Virus record (IMG/VR): IMGVR_UViG_3300046535_000869
Coordinates: 1-64,000 of that record
Source: a virus
DNA length: 64,000 nt
Strand: one strand, 5' to 3'
Both the position numbers and the translations under genes were made by a program. Every line of letters begins with the position of its first letter. Position 1 is the stretch's first letter. The notes beneath the pieces were generated by a model. That model saw only the letters and a list, made by a program, of their open reading frames with translations. It was not told the DNA's origin and did not search any database. Positions 16,157 through 24,279 of the stretch are shown piece after piece.

Positions 16157-16522
16157 AACGGTGTCCTTTGCGCCCGCCTTCTCTTTCTTCTCGGAGCCAG
16201 GGAAGGCTTCGATGAAGGCATCCAGCACTTGCGGGTAGACGACCTCGAAGAACACGTCGGACCCGATCTCGTCAATCAGATCGCCGACCTCGTCGACCGT
16301 CCAGGGTTGCGGACGGTTGCGTGTCTTGAGCCGCGCGGTTTCCAGCGCCGCCCAGAACACGATGCCCAGCTCGCGCACGCCCGCCTGGTTGTTCGTCATC
16401 CGAGCGCCGACCGCCTGGATGGGAATCCCTAGGTACTCCTCGATGCGCCGGATAGCGTTCCAGCCGAACTGAATCTCGTACGCGCGGCCGTTGAGTTCAA
16501 TCTGCTTCGGTCCTTTTGCCAT
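16145..16522 (-). CDS. Tail assembly chaperone, first part
   Basis: The 125-residue protein lies between the tail tube and tape measure genes, the standard location. It reads MAKGPKQIELNGRAYEIQFG at the start, then a helical domain (IRRIEEYLGIP, VRELGIVFWAALE, WTVDEVGDLIDEIG), matching the helical tail-chaperone family that binds the tape measure during assembly. It is preceded by a GGGGCAGATC leader and a strong stem-loop that separates it from the tail tube gene. Its terminal codons carry the putative frameshift site. Confidence 0.8.
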   Translation of the reverse strand: MAKGPKQIELNGRAYEIQFGWNAIRRIEEYLGIPIQAVGARMTNNQAGVRELGIVFWAALETARLKTRNRPQPWTVDEVGDLIDEIGSDVFFEVVYPQVLDAFIEAFPGSEKKEKAGAKDTVDPQ

Positions 16523-16536
16523 GATCTGCCCCGTTC

Positions 16537-16580
16537 AAAAAAAGGTTGAGAGACCAGGCTGGCCTGGTGTGCCAGCCTGG
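16537..16580 (-). terminator. Stem-loop with T-tract after tail tube gene
   Basis: A perfect 10-bp stem (CCAGGCTGGC / GCCAGCCTGG, 16554-16580) with a 7-nt loop follows the major tail protein. Ten bases later comes a run of seven T on the minus strand, after TCTCTCAACC. The spacing is longer than in a textbook terminator, so partial termination or mRNA processing is possible. It would separate high tail-tube expression from lower chaperone expression. Confidence 0.6.
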
Positions 16581-16583
16581 GAA

Positions 16584-16976
16584 TTACGGAACGCTCGACC
16601 AGGTGTCGTCGACTTCCAGGTTGAGCGTGATGACCGACGCCGCCGAGTCCGGGAACTGAGGCGACATCTCGGAGATGATGGCCGAGGCCGTCTCGATCTC
16701 GCTGCCCAGCTCCTTGCGGATTACGTCGATGTAGTCCCGGTTGCGGAACGCCGCCTGAATGGCGTCGTAGCCGCTCGCGCCAGGCACGTACAGAGCCGTC
16801 AGCGACAGCTTCGACGTGTAGCGGCCAGGCGCGACACGCATGGCGGGAGAGTCCTTCGACGACATGTCGATGACCGCCACGGTCTCGCTCTGGGTTGCGC
16901 CGCGCTGTGCCGGGATCTGAATCCCGTTAATCAGCAGGACGACGTCGGTACCGTTAATTCCAATCGGATTACTCAT
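16584..16976 (-). CDS. Major tail (tube) protein
   Basis: The 130-residue protein has the compact beta-rich composition of siphophage tail-tube subunits: INGTDVVLLINGIQIPAQRGATQ at the start, an acidic middle and a C-terminal VITLNLEVDDTW strand. It lies between the tail-completion gene and the chaperones, the fixed position of the tube gene. A strong stem-loop follows it, as it does the capsid gene, in keeping with very high expression. Confidence 0.85.
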   Translation of the reverse strand: MSNPIGINGTDVVLLINGIQIPAQRGATQSETVAVIDMSSKDSPAMRVAPGRYTSKLSLTALYVPGASGYDAIQAAFRNRDYIDVIRKELGSEIETASAIISEMSPQFPDSAASVITLNLEVDDTWSSVP

Positions 16977-17018
16977 GCAGCCTCCTCCTCGTTTGACACT
17001 GGCGCGTCCTGCGCCCGT

Positions 17019-17450
17019 TCACGCTTGCATCGCCGTCAGGGTCAGCGTGACCATGCGGCCGTACATCGTCTTGTCCGTCGGTGCCTGGATAACGCTCCCG
17101 CACTCGGAGACGATGGTCGAAAACCCGCTGATCGCCAGCCGGTGTCGATGGAAGCCGTACGCTCCATCGCCCAGCCCGCGAATCCGTTGCGCGATCTGGT
17201 CGACCAGGCCAGACCCGTCGGCCGCTGTGTAGCAGGCGATGTCCTGTGTCCACGTCCGGCCGAGTGTGTTCTTCGTGTCGAACGGCACGTCGCCTATCGC
17301 CGGAAGGATGACGATGTAGGGCGGAACCATCCCGTCCGGTAAAGGCGAGACCGCTGCGATGGCCGGACCGCCCGCGTAGTCGGCGAGCATCGCCGTCAGC
17401 ACGGTGTCGCCAGCCATCCGGTCGAATAGCGCCTCGTCGACTTCGATCAT
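17019..17450 (-). CDS. Tail completion/terminator protein (DUF3168-like)
   Basis: The 143-residue product starts at an ATG overlapping the previous stop (ATGA at 17447-17450). It shows the DUF3168 arrangement: an N-terminal helix (ALFDRMAGDTVLTAML), a PPYIVIL strand, a WTQDIACYTAADGSGLVDQIAQRI segment and a C-terminal strand (MVTLTLTAM). Proteins of this family cap the tail tube at the head end. It lies between the HK97 gp10-like and tail tube genes, the expected order. Confidence 0.8.
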   Translation of the reverse strand: MIEVDEALFDRMAGDTVLTAMLADYAGGPAIAAVSPLPDGMVPPYIVILPAIGDVPFDTKNTLGRTWTQDIACYTAADGSGLVDQIAQRIRGLGDGAYGFHRHRLAISGFSTIVSECGSVIQAPTDKTMYGRMVTLTLTAMQA

Positions 17451-17857
17451 CCTGTGACTCCAAGGATCTGCCTGATGCGCGACTTCTGCATCTCCAGCGC
17501 GGGCCGAAACGCGGGCCTCGGTAGCTGGTGATACGTGCGCCCCAGACTGTCCGTCCCGCTGAAGCCCAGCTCCAGGCGCGGTTCGTACGGCACGTTGGAG
17601 CCGACCAGGCCGACGACGTTGCCGTCCTTGTCCTTCGTCACGCGAGACGTCACGGTCCGCTGCAGTTGTCCGGTGACCTTCTTCGGCGGTTCGCCAGGAG
17701 CTGACGGGTTCGTCCCATCCTTGTTTCCTCGGTTGATGAGGACCTTGACCTGGTCGCGAACCAAGATCACCGCGCGCGCCATGCGCTCCTCGACCGCGCC
17801 GGTCGACAGCTTCAGGACCTGCTCGACGTTCCACTGGATGATGGGCGAGGTCGCCAT
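17447..17857 (-). CDS. HK97 gp10-like head-tail/tail component
   Basis: The 136-residue protein begins MATSPIIQWNVEQVLKLS at an ATG overlapping the upstream stop by one base. It carries the HK97 gp10 pattern: an N-terminal amphipathic helix, the PSAPGEPPKKVTGQLQRTV segment near residue 55, YEPRLELGFSG and the PRPAFRPALE motif near the C-terminus. These proteins act in neck or tail joining. Gene order on both sides agrees. Confidence 0.85.
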   Translation of the reverse strand: MATSPIIQWNVEQVLKLSTGAVEERMARAVILVRDQVKVLINRGNKDGTNPSAPGEPPKKVTGQLQRTVTSRVTKDKDGNVVGLVGSNVPYEPRLELGFSGTDSLGRTYHQLPRPAFRPALEMQKSRIRQILGVTG

Positions 17858-18192
17858 CAGACCGCCGCCTGTCCGTACTGCTGTTCCTGGAGCAGCCATT
17901 CCTGGTGATGGTCCGGCCGCGACGTCGGCTTCTCCGCGATGACCAGGAAGTCCCGCCCGTCCACCTGAACCCGGTCGTCCCGCTTGATGGCGTAGCCTGG
18001 GTCGGTGTAGCCGACGTGGCTGACCTGACTGCCCAGCCGGTAGCCGATCTCGCGCTCGGCCGCTCCCGCCGCATGGAACCTGAACGGGAGCGCGGCATCC
18101 TGGACGACCGGCATCGAGACGAACCGACCGTGGTCGGACGTGCTCGTCGGCCGGGTCCAGACCGCGACCATGTTCAGGAGATGCGTGATCAC
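17857..18192 (-). CDS. Head closure protein
   Basis: The GTG start at 18192 makes a GTGA overlap with the connector gene, giving 111 residues. It contains a beta-barrel-type pattern (YRLGSQVSHVGYTDPGYAIKRDDRVQVDGRDFLVIAEK) typical of head-closure/head-tail stopper proteins, where DRVxxxGxxFxVxx is recurrent. It lies between the connector and gp10-like genes, the canonical position for this function. Confidence 0.75.
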   Translation of the reverse strand: MITHLLNMVAVWTRPTSTSDHGRFVSMPVVQDAALPFRFHAAGAAEREIGYRLGSQVSHVGYTDPGYAIKRDDRVQVDGRDFLVIAEKPTSRPDHHQEWLLQEQQYGQAAV

Positions 18193-19148
18193 ATCATCCT
18201 CACGTACGGCTCGATGGCCCTGAGCACGTCCGGCGGGAGCATCGTCGTGATGTCCGCCCCAGCCAGCCGCCCGGACGCGAACTGCGCCGACCAGTCGCCG
18301 ATGTGCTCGGAGACCACCTCCGGGTCGTGCGGGTTGACCTTCCGCAGATACCAGTTCTTGACCGCCTCGACGACGCAGCGTTCGAGCGTCGACGGAAGCG
18401 TCGCGACCTCCACGGACGACCCGCCAGGCGCGGTCTCGTCGGTCAGTAGCCCGTTCAGGACGATGGTCTCGTCGGTGCGCTCGCGCACAATGAACCGGCC
18501 GTTGTTCTTGCGGTTCGCGAACCCGCGCAGCCGGACGATCTCGCCAGGAACCACCAGTGGCATGACCGGCGCGTCGTCGATGGCCGTCAGCACGCTCGTC
18601 CCGCTGGCCGTGATGGCTGCGACCGAATAGCCGGAGGCGACGATGTCGTCGTTGTGCGTGAGGTAGCCGCCGACGTAGGTCGCCTGCCAGGGAGCGCGCC
18701 CGTCCTGCTCCAGGCGGTCGACCGCCAGCCAGACGTGAATCGGCGCGTTGTCCGGCCAGCCAGACTCCCTGAAGACGATCCCAGCCTCGGCGTTGTGGAT
18801 GAAGATCCGGTCCAGGTTCAGGTTCGAGTTGTCGGCGTTGTTCTTGTCGTAGACGACGCCCGCGTCGCTGTGCTCGACCAGCTCGATGGACATGATCGGC
18901 GTCGTCTCTAGCAGCACGTTCGTCCGGCCGGTCCCGCTGAACCGCTCCTTGACTCGCTGCCGCAGGATGTATGGCCGGTCGATGTACTCCGTGATGGCCG
19001 CGCTCGCATCGGCGATCCGGTCTTCGAGCCAGGCGTCGCGCGCCGCGTCTGTGTCCGTCAGGTTCAGGTTCGCCTTCACGGTGTCCAGCGTCGCGAACGC
19101 CTCCGACTGAGGCGGGTAGAGGACCGTCACCAGGCCAGTGATACTCAT
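18189..19148 (-). CDS. Head-tail connector (gp6-like adaptor)
   Basis: The 319-residue protein opens with the helical adaptor pattern (LDTVKANLNLTDTDAARDAWLEDRIADASAAITEYIDRPYI) of gp6/gp15-like connectors, in which such a helix pair plus the phrase IxRxxxxRF binds the portal ring. At 319 residues it is much longer than usual adaptors of about 100, with a central beta-rich insertion (residues about 75-250) before a C-terminal helical segment. This is the first virion gene after glycan island 1. It overlaps the last island gene by 4 nt. Confidence 0.8.
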   Translation of the reverse strand: MSITGLVTVLYPPQSEAFATLDTVKANLNLTDTDAARDAWLEDRIADASAAITEYIDRPYILRQRVKERFSGTGRTNVLLETTPIMSIELVEHSDAGVVYDKNNADNSNLNLDRIFIHNAEAGIVFRESGWPDNAPIHVWLAVDRLEQDGRAPWQATYVGGYLTHNDDIVASGYSVAAITASGTSVLTAIDDAPVMPLVVPGEIVRLRGFANRKNNGRFIVRERTDETIVLNGLLTDETAPGGSSVEVATLPSTLERCVVEAVKNWYLRKVNPHDPEVVSEHIGDWSAQFASGRLAGADITTMLPPDVLRAIEPYVRMM

Positions 19149-20353
19149 GCGATGGCGACCTCCGTTGGGACATCCAGGTGCAGCTCGTCGCCGCCCGTCT
19201 CCAGCGCCAGCTCAAACTTCTTCGCCACGTTCTCCCAGGTGAACTCCGGCCGGTGGACCCGGTCGTAGCCTGCCTGGCCGAGCGCGACCCGCGTCGCCTT
19301 ATCTCCGTAGAGCTTGTCCAGCGCCTGGAGCATCAGCTCCTTGTCCGCCAGCCCGCCGATGACGTTCACGTCGTTCACGGTCGCCGCCGTCGACGTGCAG
19401 GGAACCTTCAGCACCGCGTCGCCTGGCCACTCGCCGAGCGCCGCCCAGTCCGGCACGATCTGCGGAATGCCGCAGGCCATCGCCTCCATCGTCGGGAGGC
19501 CCCAACCCTCGCCCTGGGTCGTGGTCATCATCGCGTCGAAGCAGTTGTAGATGCCCGCCAGGTACTGCTCCGAGACGCCGACGCCGGGAACCATCTTTGA
19601 GCTGGTGATAATCAGCTTGTTCCCGATGCCGTAGTAGTCGCAGAGCTGACGCACGTCCCAGCCCTTGTCGCCGGTCGGAGCCAGGTGCAGGTAGAGGTAG
19701 GCGTTGTCGATGCGCCTGGTCTTCACCCACTCGGCGAAGTACGCGATGGTCAGGTCCAGCCGCTTCCGAGGCTGGTTCCGGTTGATGTTGCCGACGATAA
19801 ATAGGTCCTCGCCGAGCCGCTTCGTGATACCCATCCGCTCGCGGGTCGCCGCCCGGTCCATCGGGCGGTAGATGCTGGTGTCGACGCCGTGCGGGATGAT
19901 GGTCGCCTTCCCGGAGTAGCCGCCCTTGCGGGCCTCGTCCAGGCCGAACTGCGTGTAGAAGATCGCCAGGCTCAGCCCGTTCAGCTCTCGGCCCTGGCAG
20001 TTCTTCCCGTCAACCGGCATGTAGGCGACGACCGGGAGCGCCGACGCGAACCGCTGAACGTAGTGCTTGACGTTCCAAGGGTCGTTCATCACCACCAGGA
20101 GGTCCGGCCGGATCTCCTTCAGGAGCGCCGGAACGCGCTGGATGCCGAAGGCGTCTCCGCCTCCTGCCGCCGGGTAGACCGCGTACGGGTGTGGCCCCTT
20201 ACAGGTCGGCCCATGCGGGTCGCCGAAGTAGTTGATGCCCAGAACGCTCACGTCCGCGACCGCGCCGAGAGGCGTGCAGACGTTCCGCGTCACGCGCGCG
20301 AACCCGGTCTCGATGCAGGCGTCGCCGTTCCAGAGATACTTCCGCTTGCTCAC
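19145..20353 (-). CDS. Glycosyltransferase, GT4/GT-B type
   Basis: The GTG start at 20353 overlaps the upstream stop (GTGA), giving 402 residues. The C-terminal half shows the GT4 signature: IIPHGVDTSIYRP, LFIVGNINRNQPRKRLDLTI, TTTQGEGWGLPTMEAMACGIPQIVPDWAALGE with the conserved EGxGLPxxEAxAxG, and a final helical segment. It should transfer a sugar from a nucleotide donor. As the last gene of glycan island 1 it abuts the connector gene without a break, so it is co-transcribed with virion genes. Acceptor unknown. Confidence 0.9.
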   Translation of the reverse strand: MSKRKYLWNGDACIETGFARVTRNVCTPLGAVADVSVLGINYFGDPHGPTCKGPHPYAVYPAAGGGDAFGIQRVPALLKEIRPDLLVVMNDPWNVKHYVQRFASALPVVAYMPVDGKNCQGRELNGLSLAIFYTQFGLDEARKGGYSGKATIIPHGVDTSIYRPMDRAATRERMGITKRLGEDLFIVGNINRNQPRKRLDLTIAYFAEWVKTRRIDNAYLYLHLAPTGDKGWDVRQLCDYYGIGNKLIITSSKMVPGVGVSEQYLAGIYNCFDAMMTTTQGEGWGLPTMEAMACGIPQIVPDWAALGEWPGDAVLKVPCTSTAATVNDVNVIGGLADKELMLQALDKLYGDKATRVALGQAGYDRVHRPEFTWENVAKKFELALETGGDELHLDVPTEVAIA

Positions 20354-21246
20354 CGGCAAACCTCCCAGAATCCGTCCGCGATATCCTTCCAATCGAACCG
20401 CCGCAGGACCGCCTTCCGCTCCGCCTCGGTCACGGCCCGCCGTGGCTTCCGCAGAATCTCCTCGACGGACTCACGAACCGCCGCCGGTTCGGCCTCCGTC
20501 ACGTACTCCGCGTGCTCGCCATACCAGCCCCGGTAGTGCGGCTGGTCGAACGTAATCGGCCGCGCCCCGCAGGCCAGGCCCTCCAGCATGGGCAGCTCGA
20601 ACCCCTCGCCGCGCCGGAGACCAGAGACGTAGGCGCTCTGCGAGTAGGCGTCGACCAGGGCCTTGTCCGAGATGCCGACCCGGCACTCGACGTGCTCGCC
20701 CAGCTTCAGGTCCGGCCCCAGGTGGAACATTTTGCCGCCGACGTTCTTGACCGCCTGCGCGCATTCGCCAACACATTCGCTCTCCGAGACGTAACCGGAG
20801 GTCGCCATCAGGAACCGGCCATCGAGACCAGGCGTCTGCTGGAAGACCGAGCCATCGACGCCCAGAGGCGCGTGGTAGAACCGGAACGGGAGGTCCTGCC
20901 CAGGAGCCAGGTAGCCGTCCTGCCGCGCGTAGGACTCCAGGTCGTAGTAGCTCCAGACCGCCCGCGCGCCCGACCAGAGAGGGACCCAGACGTTCGGGTC
21001 GGCCGTCTCCGTCGACCGGAGGCAGTACTGGAGGACGACGTACGGCTTGCCCTGCTCCTTGACCAGCTCCGGCAGGTCCGTCGTCGGGTGTAGGTTCCGC
21101 AGGCCGATGACATGGTGAACCACCACGTCCGCCGCCTGGATGGTCGAGACCAGCCGGACGTCCTTCGGCGCGTGCGCCGCCAGCGCCATCGTGATGCGCG
21201 TCATCGCCCGGCCGAGCGCCTGGTGAGGCCAGAGGTAGACGTTCAC
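20350..21246 (-). CDS. Glycosyltransferase-like protein, GT4-related
   Basis: The 298-residue product uses a GTG start in a GTGA overlap. The C-terminal half carries VSGLRRGEGFELPMLEGLACGARPITFDQPHYRGWYGEH, the donor-binding pattern of GT-B enzymes. The N-terminal domain is short (HPTTDLPELVKEQGKPYVVLQY). It is clearly related to the protein at 46585-47442 in island 2, which shares the EGxxCGARPIxFxxPHYRxWY block, so the two islands hold paralogs. Confidence 0.8.
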   Translation of the reverse strand: MNVYLWPHQALGRAMTRITMALAAHAPKDVRLVSTIQAADVVVHHVIGLRNLHPTTDLPELVKEQGKPYVVLQYCLRSTETADPNVWVPLWSGARAVWSYYDLESYARQDGYLAPGQDLPFRFYHAPLGVDGSVFQQTPGLDGRFLMATSGYVSESECVGECAQAVKNVGGKMFHLGPDLKLGEHVECRVGISDKALVDAYSQSAYVSGLRRGEGFELPMLEGLACGARPITFDQPHYRGWYGEHAEYVTEAEPAAVRESVEEILRKPRRAVTEAERKAVLRRFDWKDIADGFWEVCR

Positions 21247-22031
21247 GCCTGCCCTCCGCTGGCCGTGAGCCAAGCCTTCGCGTCCCGAATCTCCGACCAG
21301 GGAATCGCGACCGCCTCGGCCGTGTTCCGGCCCGCGCAGACCGTGCAGCTTTCTGGCGTCTCCGTCTGCGTCAGGAACGCCCGGACCTTGGCCTCCGTCA
21401 CGCCCTCCACCTTCAGTCCATCCGTCCCATCCGGCCGGTCGAGCAGGAGCCGAGGGATGTACGGCGACGTGCAGCAGCGGTAGAAGTAGCCACGGTCGAC
21501 GACCCGGCTGAACGTCTTGAACCAGCAGGCGTCGAACCGCTTCGCCGCCGCCGCAGGAGCCGTCTTGGTCGTCAGGAGCTGGCTGAAGTTGGGGTACTTG
21601 CGCTCATCCTTCAGCTCGAACTGGACGCCCTCATCCGCCGCCTTGGCCCGAATCCAGGCGATGTCCGCGTCGGTCAGCTTGCCAGGGTAGGCGCTGACCA
21701 CCAGCACGTCGAACGCCTGCCAGAACTCCGGCTTCATCAACTTGAGCGTCTGGCCGTTCGTCCAGACCTCCACCTTGTCCGCGATGTCCGAATCGGTCGC
21801 GATGTGTAGGAGGTCGACCAGGCCCTTGTGCAGCGTCGGCTCACCGCCGAGCATCCCGTAGGCGTCCGCGTGCAGGACCGCGCCCAGGTGCTCCAGGTCC
21901 CGCTCCATCTGCTTCGGGTCGACTTCCTCGACCGGCTTGCCACGGAACATCGGGACGAAGTGGTTACAAGATACACAGTCGTTCTGACAGAGCGACGTGA
22001 CGTTCGTCTCCAGGTGCGGGATGTGGATCAT
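21243..22031 (-). CDS. Radical SAM protein
   Basis: The 262-residue protein shows a radical SAM cluster motif near the N-terminus, with three Cys spaced CX3CX2C (LCQNDCVSCNH) at residues 15-22, a GGEPTLH motif near residue 62 typical of the SAM-binding GGE, and later strands VEVWTNG and VVSAYPG. The C-terminal part carries extra Cys (CWFKTF, YRCCTS, CTVCAG) that could bind an auxiliary cluster as in SPASM-type enzymes. The substrate is unknown. Lying within a sugar-modifying island, it may act on a sugar or on a modified amino acid. Confidence 0.85.
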   Translation of the reverse strand: MIHIPHLETNVTSLCQNDCVSCNHFVPMFRGKPVEEVDPKQMERDLEHLGAVLHADAYGMLGGEPTLHKGLVDLLHIATDSDIADKVEVWTNGQTLKLMKPEFWQAFDVLVVSAYPGKLTDADIAWIRAKAADEGVQFELKDERKYPNFSQLLTTKTAPAAAAKRFDACWFKTFSRVVDRGYFYRCCTSPYIPRLLLDRPDGTDGLKVEGVTEAKVRAFLTQTETPESCTVCAGRNTAEAVAIPWSEIRDAKAWLTASGGQA

Positions 22032-22714
22032 GGCGTGACTCCCACCAGCTCGATCTGCTCGAACACGTCCAGCCCGGAATTAGGTGTCGCGTTGAAGACC
22101 TTCACGCCCATCGCCGCGCAGCCCTCGCGCGCCGCGACGAACGCTCGACGCATTACCGCCGGGTTGGGCGGGAAGCTCTGGAAGCCCTTCGGCCAGTAAT
22201 CCGCCGAGAAGTGGTTCGCGTCCGGGCCGTCCGTCGTCCATGTCCGACCGCCCTCGACGACGCCGTCCAGGTTCCAGCGGAAGTCGTTGCCGAGCAGGAC
22301 GATCTCCGCGCAGCCCATGAACACGGCGAGCTGCAGCATCAGGTGCATCACCGTCCCGCCCCACTCGAAGGGAGGCGCGACCGCGAAGCCGGGATGCTCG
22401 ACCGGGCCTCGATTGAACGGCACGCCGACGCAGTCCTCGAACCCAGCGTGTCGCCGTAAGTCGTTCGGGATGAACTTCACTGAATCCACGGATTTGAGGT
22501 CATTCGAGTACTGTTTCGCGTCCAAAGCGTCCTCTAACGCCCAAAATGTGGTCTGATAACCGATCCGCGCGAAGTCGATGTAGATGCGGTTACAGCCGAA
22601 CGTCAGCTCGTTCTTCAGACTCGTCAAGTCCATCTGGCCGAGGCTCGGTCCGTTGCCGAACAGGTAGATGGTCCGGCCCGCATGCGCGCCCTGGAAGTCG
22701 GCAAGGTTCTTCAT
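22028..22714 (-). CDS. MptE-like/DUF115 (MAF-type) protein
   Basis: The 228-residue protein shows the family pattern: FGNGPSLGQMDLTSLKNELTFGCNRIYIDF at the N-terminus, a Rossmann-like GCAEIVLLGNDF motif, and a DGPDANHFSADYWPKG stretch. Relatives include the MAF flagellin glycosylation factors of bacteria, which transfer nonulosonic acids, and the archaeal pterin pyrophosphokinase MptE. Together with the CMP-sugar synthetase gene in the same operon this suggests sugar transfer, but the activity is not demonstrated here. Confidence 0.75.
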   Translation of the reverse strand: MKNLADFQGAHAGRTIYLFGNGPSLGQMDLTSLKNELTFGCNRIYIDFARIGYQTTFWALEDALDAKQYSNDLKSVDSVKFIPNDLRRHAGFEDCVGVPFNRGPVEHPGFAVAPPFEWGGTVMHLMLQLAVFMGCAEIVLLGNDFRWNLDGVVEGGRTWTTDGPDANHFSADYWPKGFQSFPPNPAVMRRAFVAAREGCAAMGVKVFNATPNSGLDVFEQIELVGVTP

Positions 22715-23154
22715 GCCGCCGCCTTCTGCCGGTTCAGGACCGCGATGGCCTGGTCGACGTGCTCATCCTGGAGACCCTCCGCCCAGGTCGTTCTGACCAG
22801 GTGGTCGGAGACGTAGCCCATGTCGGCGTCGTCGTCCAGGACCACGTACCCGTCGACCGGCTCGGCCGTGTTGTTCAGCCAGTCGTAGATCTCGGTCCCG
22901 CGATCTTCGCCAGCCAGGTCCGCCGTCACGTCGATGACCTCCGCCAGCACGCCCGCCGAACCGAGTAGCCGGACGACGTCGCAGCTCGGCGACAGCCGCC
23001 AGGTCGACGTGACCACGATGACGGCCCCTGTCGCCTCCGTGATGACGTTCAGCCGCGCGATGGCGTCCAGGTCCAGCCAGCGCCGCCCGGCCCAGTCCGG
23101 CCAGCGCTCGAAGCCGTTGAGCACGCCGTCGAAGTCGAGGAAGACCACCTTCAC
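22711..23154 (-). CDS. HAD-like phosphatase
   Basis: The GTG start at 23154 gives 147 residues. It opens KVVFLDFDGVLNG, the HAD motif I DxDGV with both Asp, followed by VIVVTSTWRLS (motif II, Thr/Ser) and a DDDADMGYVSDH motif IV-like Asp cluster near residue 118. The short cap resembles the HAD proteins of phage nucleotide or sugar metabolism. A sugar-phosphate phosphatase role in the island is plausible. Confidence 0.8.
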   Translation of the reverse strand: MKVVFLDFDGVLNGFERWPDWAGRRWLDLDAIARLNVITEATGAVIVVTSTWRLSPSCDVVRLLGSAGVLAEVIDVTADLAGEDRGTEIYDWLNNTAEPVDGYVVLDDDADMGYVSDHLVRTTWAEGLQDEHVDQAIAVLNRQKAAA

Positions 23155-24278
23155 GCGCCGACTCCCGCGCGCGCCCGCGCGAACCGCTCCACCACGTCCG
23201 AACACTCCTCGTCCGAGATGGCCAGGTTCGGCCGGAGCCTGACCGTCCGATCTCCTGTCGGGAGCATGATGGTCGACTCCTCGTGCCACATGGCCAGGAC
23301 GAAGGCGTCCCGGACGACCTTGGACTCGAAGTCCATCGCCAGGAGGAGGCCGACGTTCCGCGCCCCGATGGCCGTCGCCAGCTCCTTGCCCTTACGCTTG
23401 ACGTTCGCCAGGATGTCGTACCGGTCGTACGCGCCGAGGATGGCCCGGCAGCGGATCATGTCCAGAAGGTCGCCGTCCCAGGTCGCCTCCAGGTGGTCCG
23501 GCGTCTCGAAGATGGCCCCGAACTTATCCGCGACCATCACGCCAGAGACCTGAGCCTTCTTCCCGAAGCAGACGATGTCCGGCGCGAAGCCGAGCTGCTC
23601 GAAGTACCACATGGTCCCGGTCCCGCCGAACCCGGTCTGAATCTCGTCGAATATCAGCGGAATCCCGGTCCGCGTGCAGAACCGCCGCGCGTCCGCCAGG
23701 AAGGCCCGGTCGACGACCCGGTCGCCAGCCGTGCATTGGATAGGCTCGATGATGACCGCCGCCAGGTCCATCGGCCAGTCGGCCGTCTGCCGCCCGCCTT
23801 GGCAGTAGAAGTCCGCCTGCGGGTAGTCCTTCGTCCGGCTCCAGGCAGGCCCGCCGGGAGCCGCCAGCATCCCAGCGACGCCGCTGATGCCGTGATAACT
23901 GTCGGCGAGTACGAGTATGCGCCGACGTTTAGTCGCCGCCTGCGCGACCTTGATGGCCGCGTCGACCGCGCTTGCCCCGGTCGTCGTGTAGTGGAAGAAC
24001 GTGAACGCCGACATGGCCGGGTGCAGCTCGAACGCCCGCGCGAAGCGTTCCGCCGAGTCCGTCGCCATCTCGCAGTTGGTAATCTTCACGCCCGCGTGAC
24101 GAAGGACCTCCGCGTGGAAGGTGTCGTTGTCGAAGGCCGGATGGTTGTAGCCCAGCGGGAGTGACGAGTACAGGCCGAACAGGTCCAGGACCTCCCGACC
24201 GGTATTCAGGTCGTAGAGGTAGGAACCGTGGCTCCGCGCCACGTCAATCTTGATGCCAAACTTGGAGGTCCTGTGCAT
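23151..24278 (-). CDS. PLP-dependent class-III aminotransferase (lysine 6-aminotransferase-like)
   Basis: The 375-residue protein has class-III aminotransferase motifs: HYTTTGASAVDAAIKVAQ, DSYHGISGVAGML, the PLP Asp in IFDEIQTGFGGTGTMW, and the Lys Schiff-base candidate in VCFGKKAQVSGVM near residue 240. The FGKKxQVxGVM form resembles L-lysine 6-transaminases more than glutamate-semialdehyde enzymes. It is slightly shorter than usual members of about 430. In this setting it could aminate a keto-sugar intermediate or an amino-acid substituent for a glycan; that is inference. Confidence 0.85.
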   Translation of the reverse strand: MHRTSKFGIKIDVARSHGSYLYDLNTGREVLDLFGLYSSLPLGYNHPAFDNDTFHAEVLRHAGVKITNCEMATDSAERFARAFELHPAMSAFTFFHYTTTGASAVDAAIKVAQAATKRRRILVLADSYHGISGVAGMLAAPGGPAWSRTKDYPQADFYCQGGRQTADWPMDLAAVIIEPIQCTAGDRVVDRAFLADARRFCTRTGIPLIFDEIQTGFGGTGTMWYFEQLGFAPDIVCFGKKAQVSGVMVADKFGAIFETPDHLEATWDGDLLDMIRCRAILGAYDRYDILANVKRKGKELATAIGARNVGLLLAMDFESKVVRDAFVLAMWHEESTIMLPTGDRTVRLRPNLAISDEECSDVVERFARARAGVGA

Positions 24279-24279
24279 C

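Noticed and set aside
16995-17015. Short GGCGC/GCGCC hairpin between tail tube and completion genes
   Set aside because: Five-bp stem is expected by chance in this GC-rich sequence.
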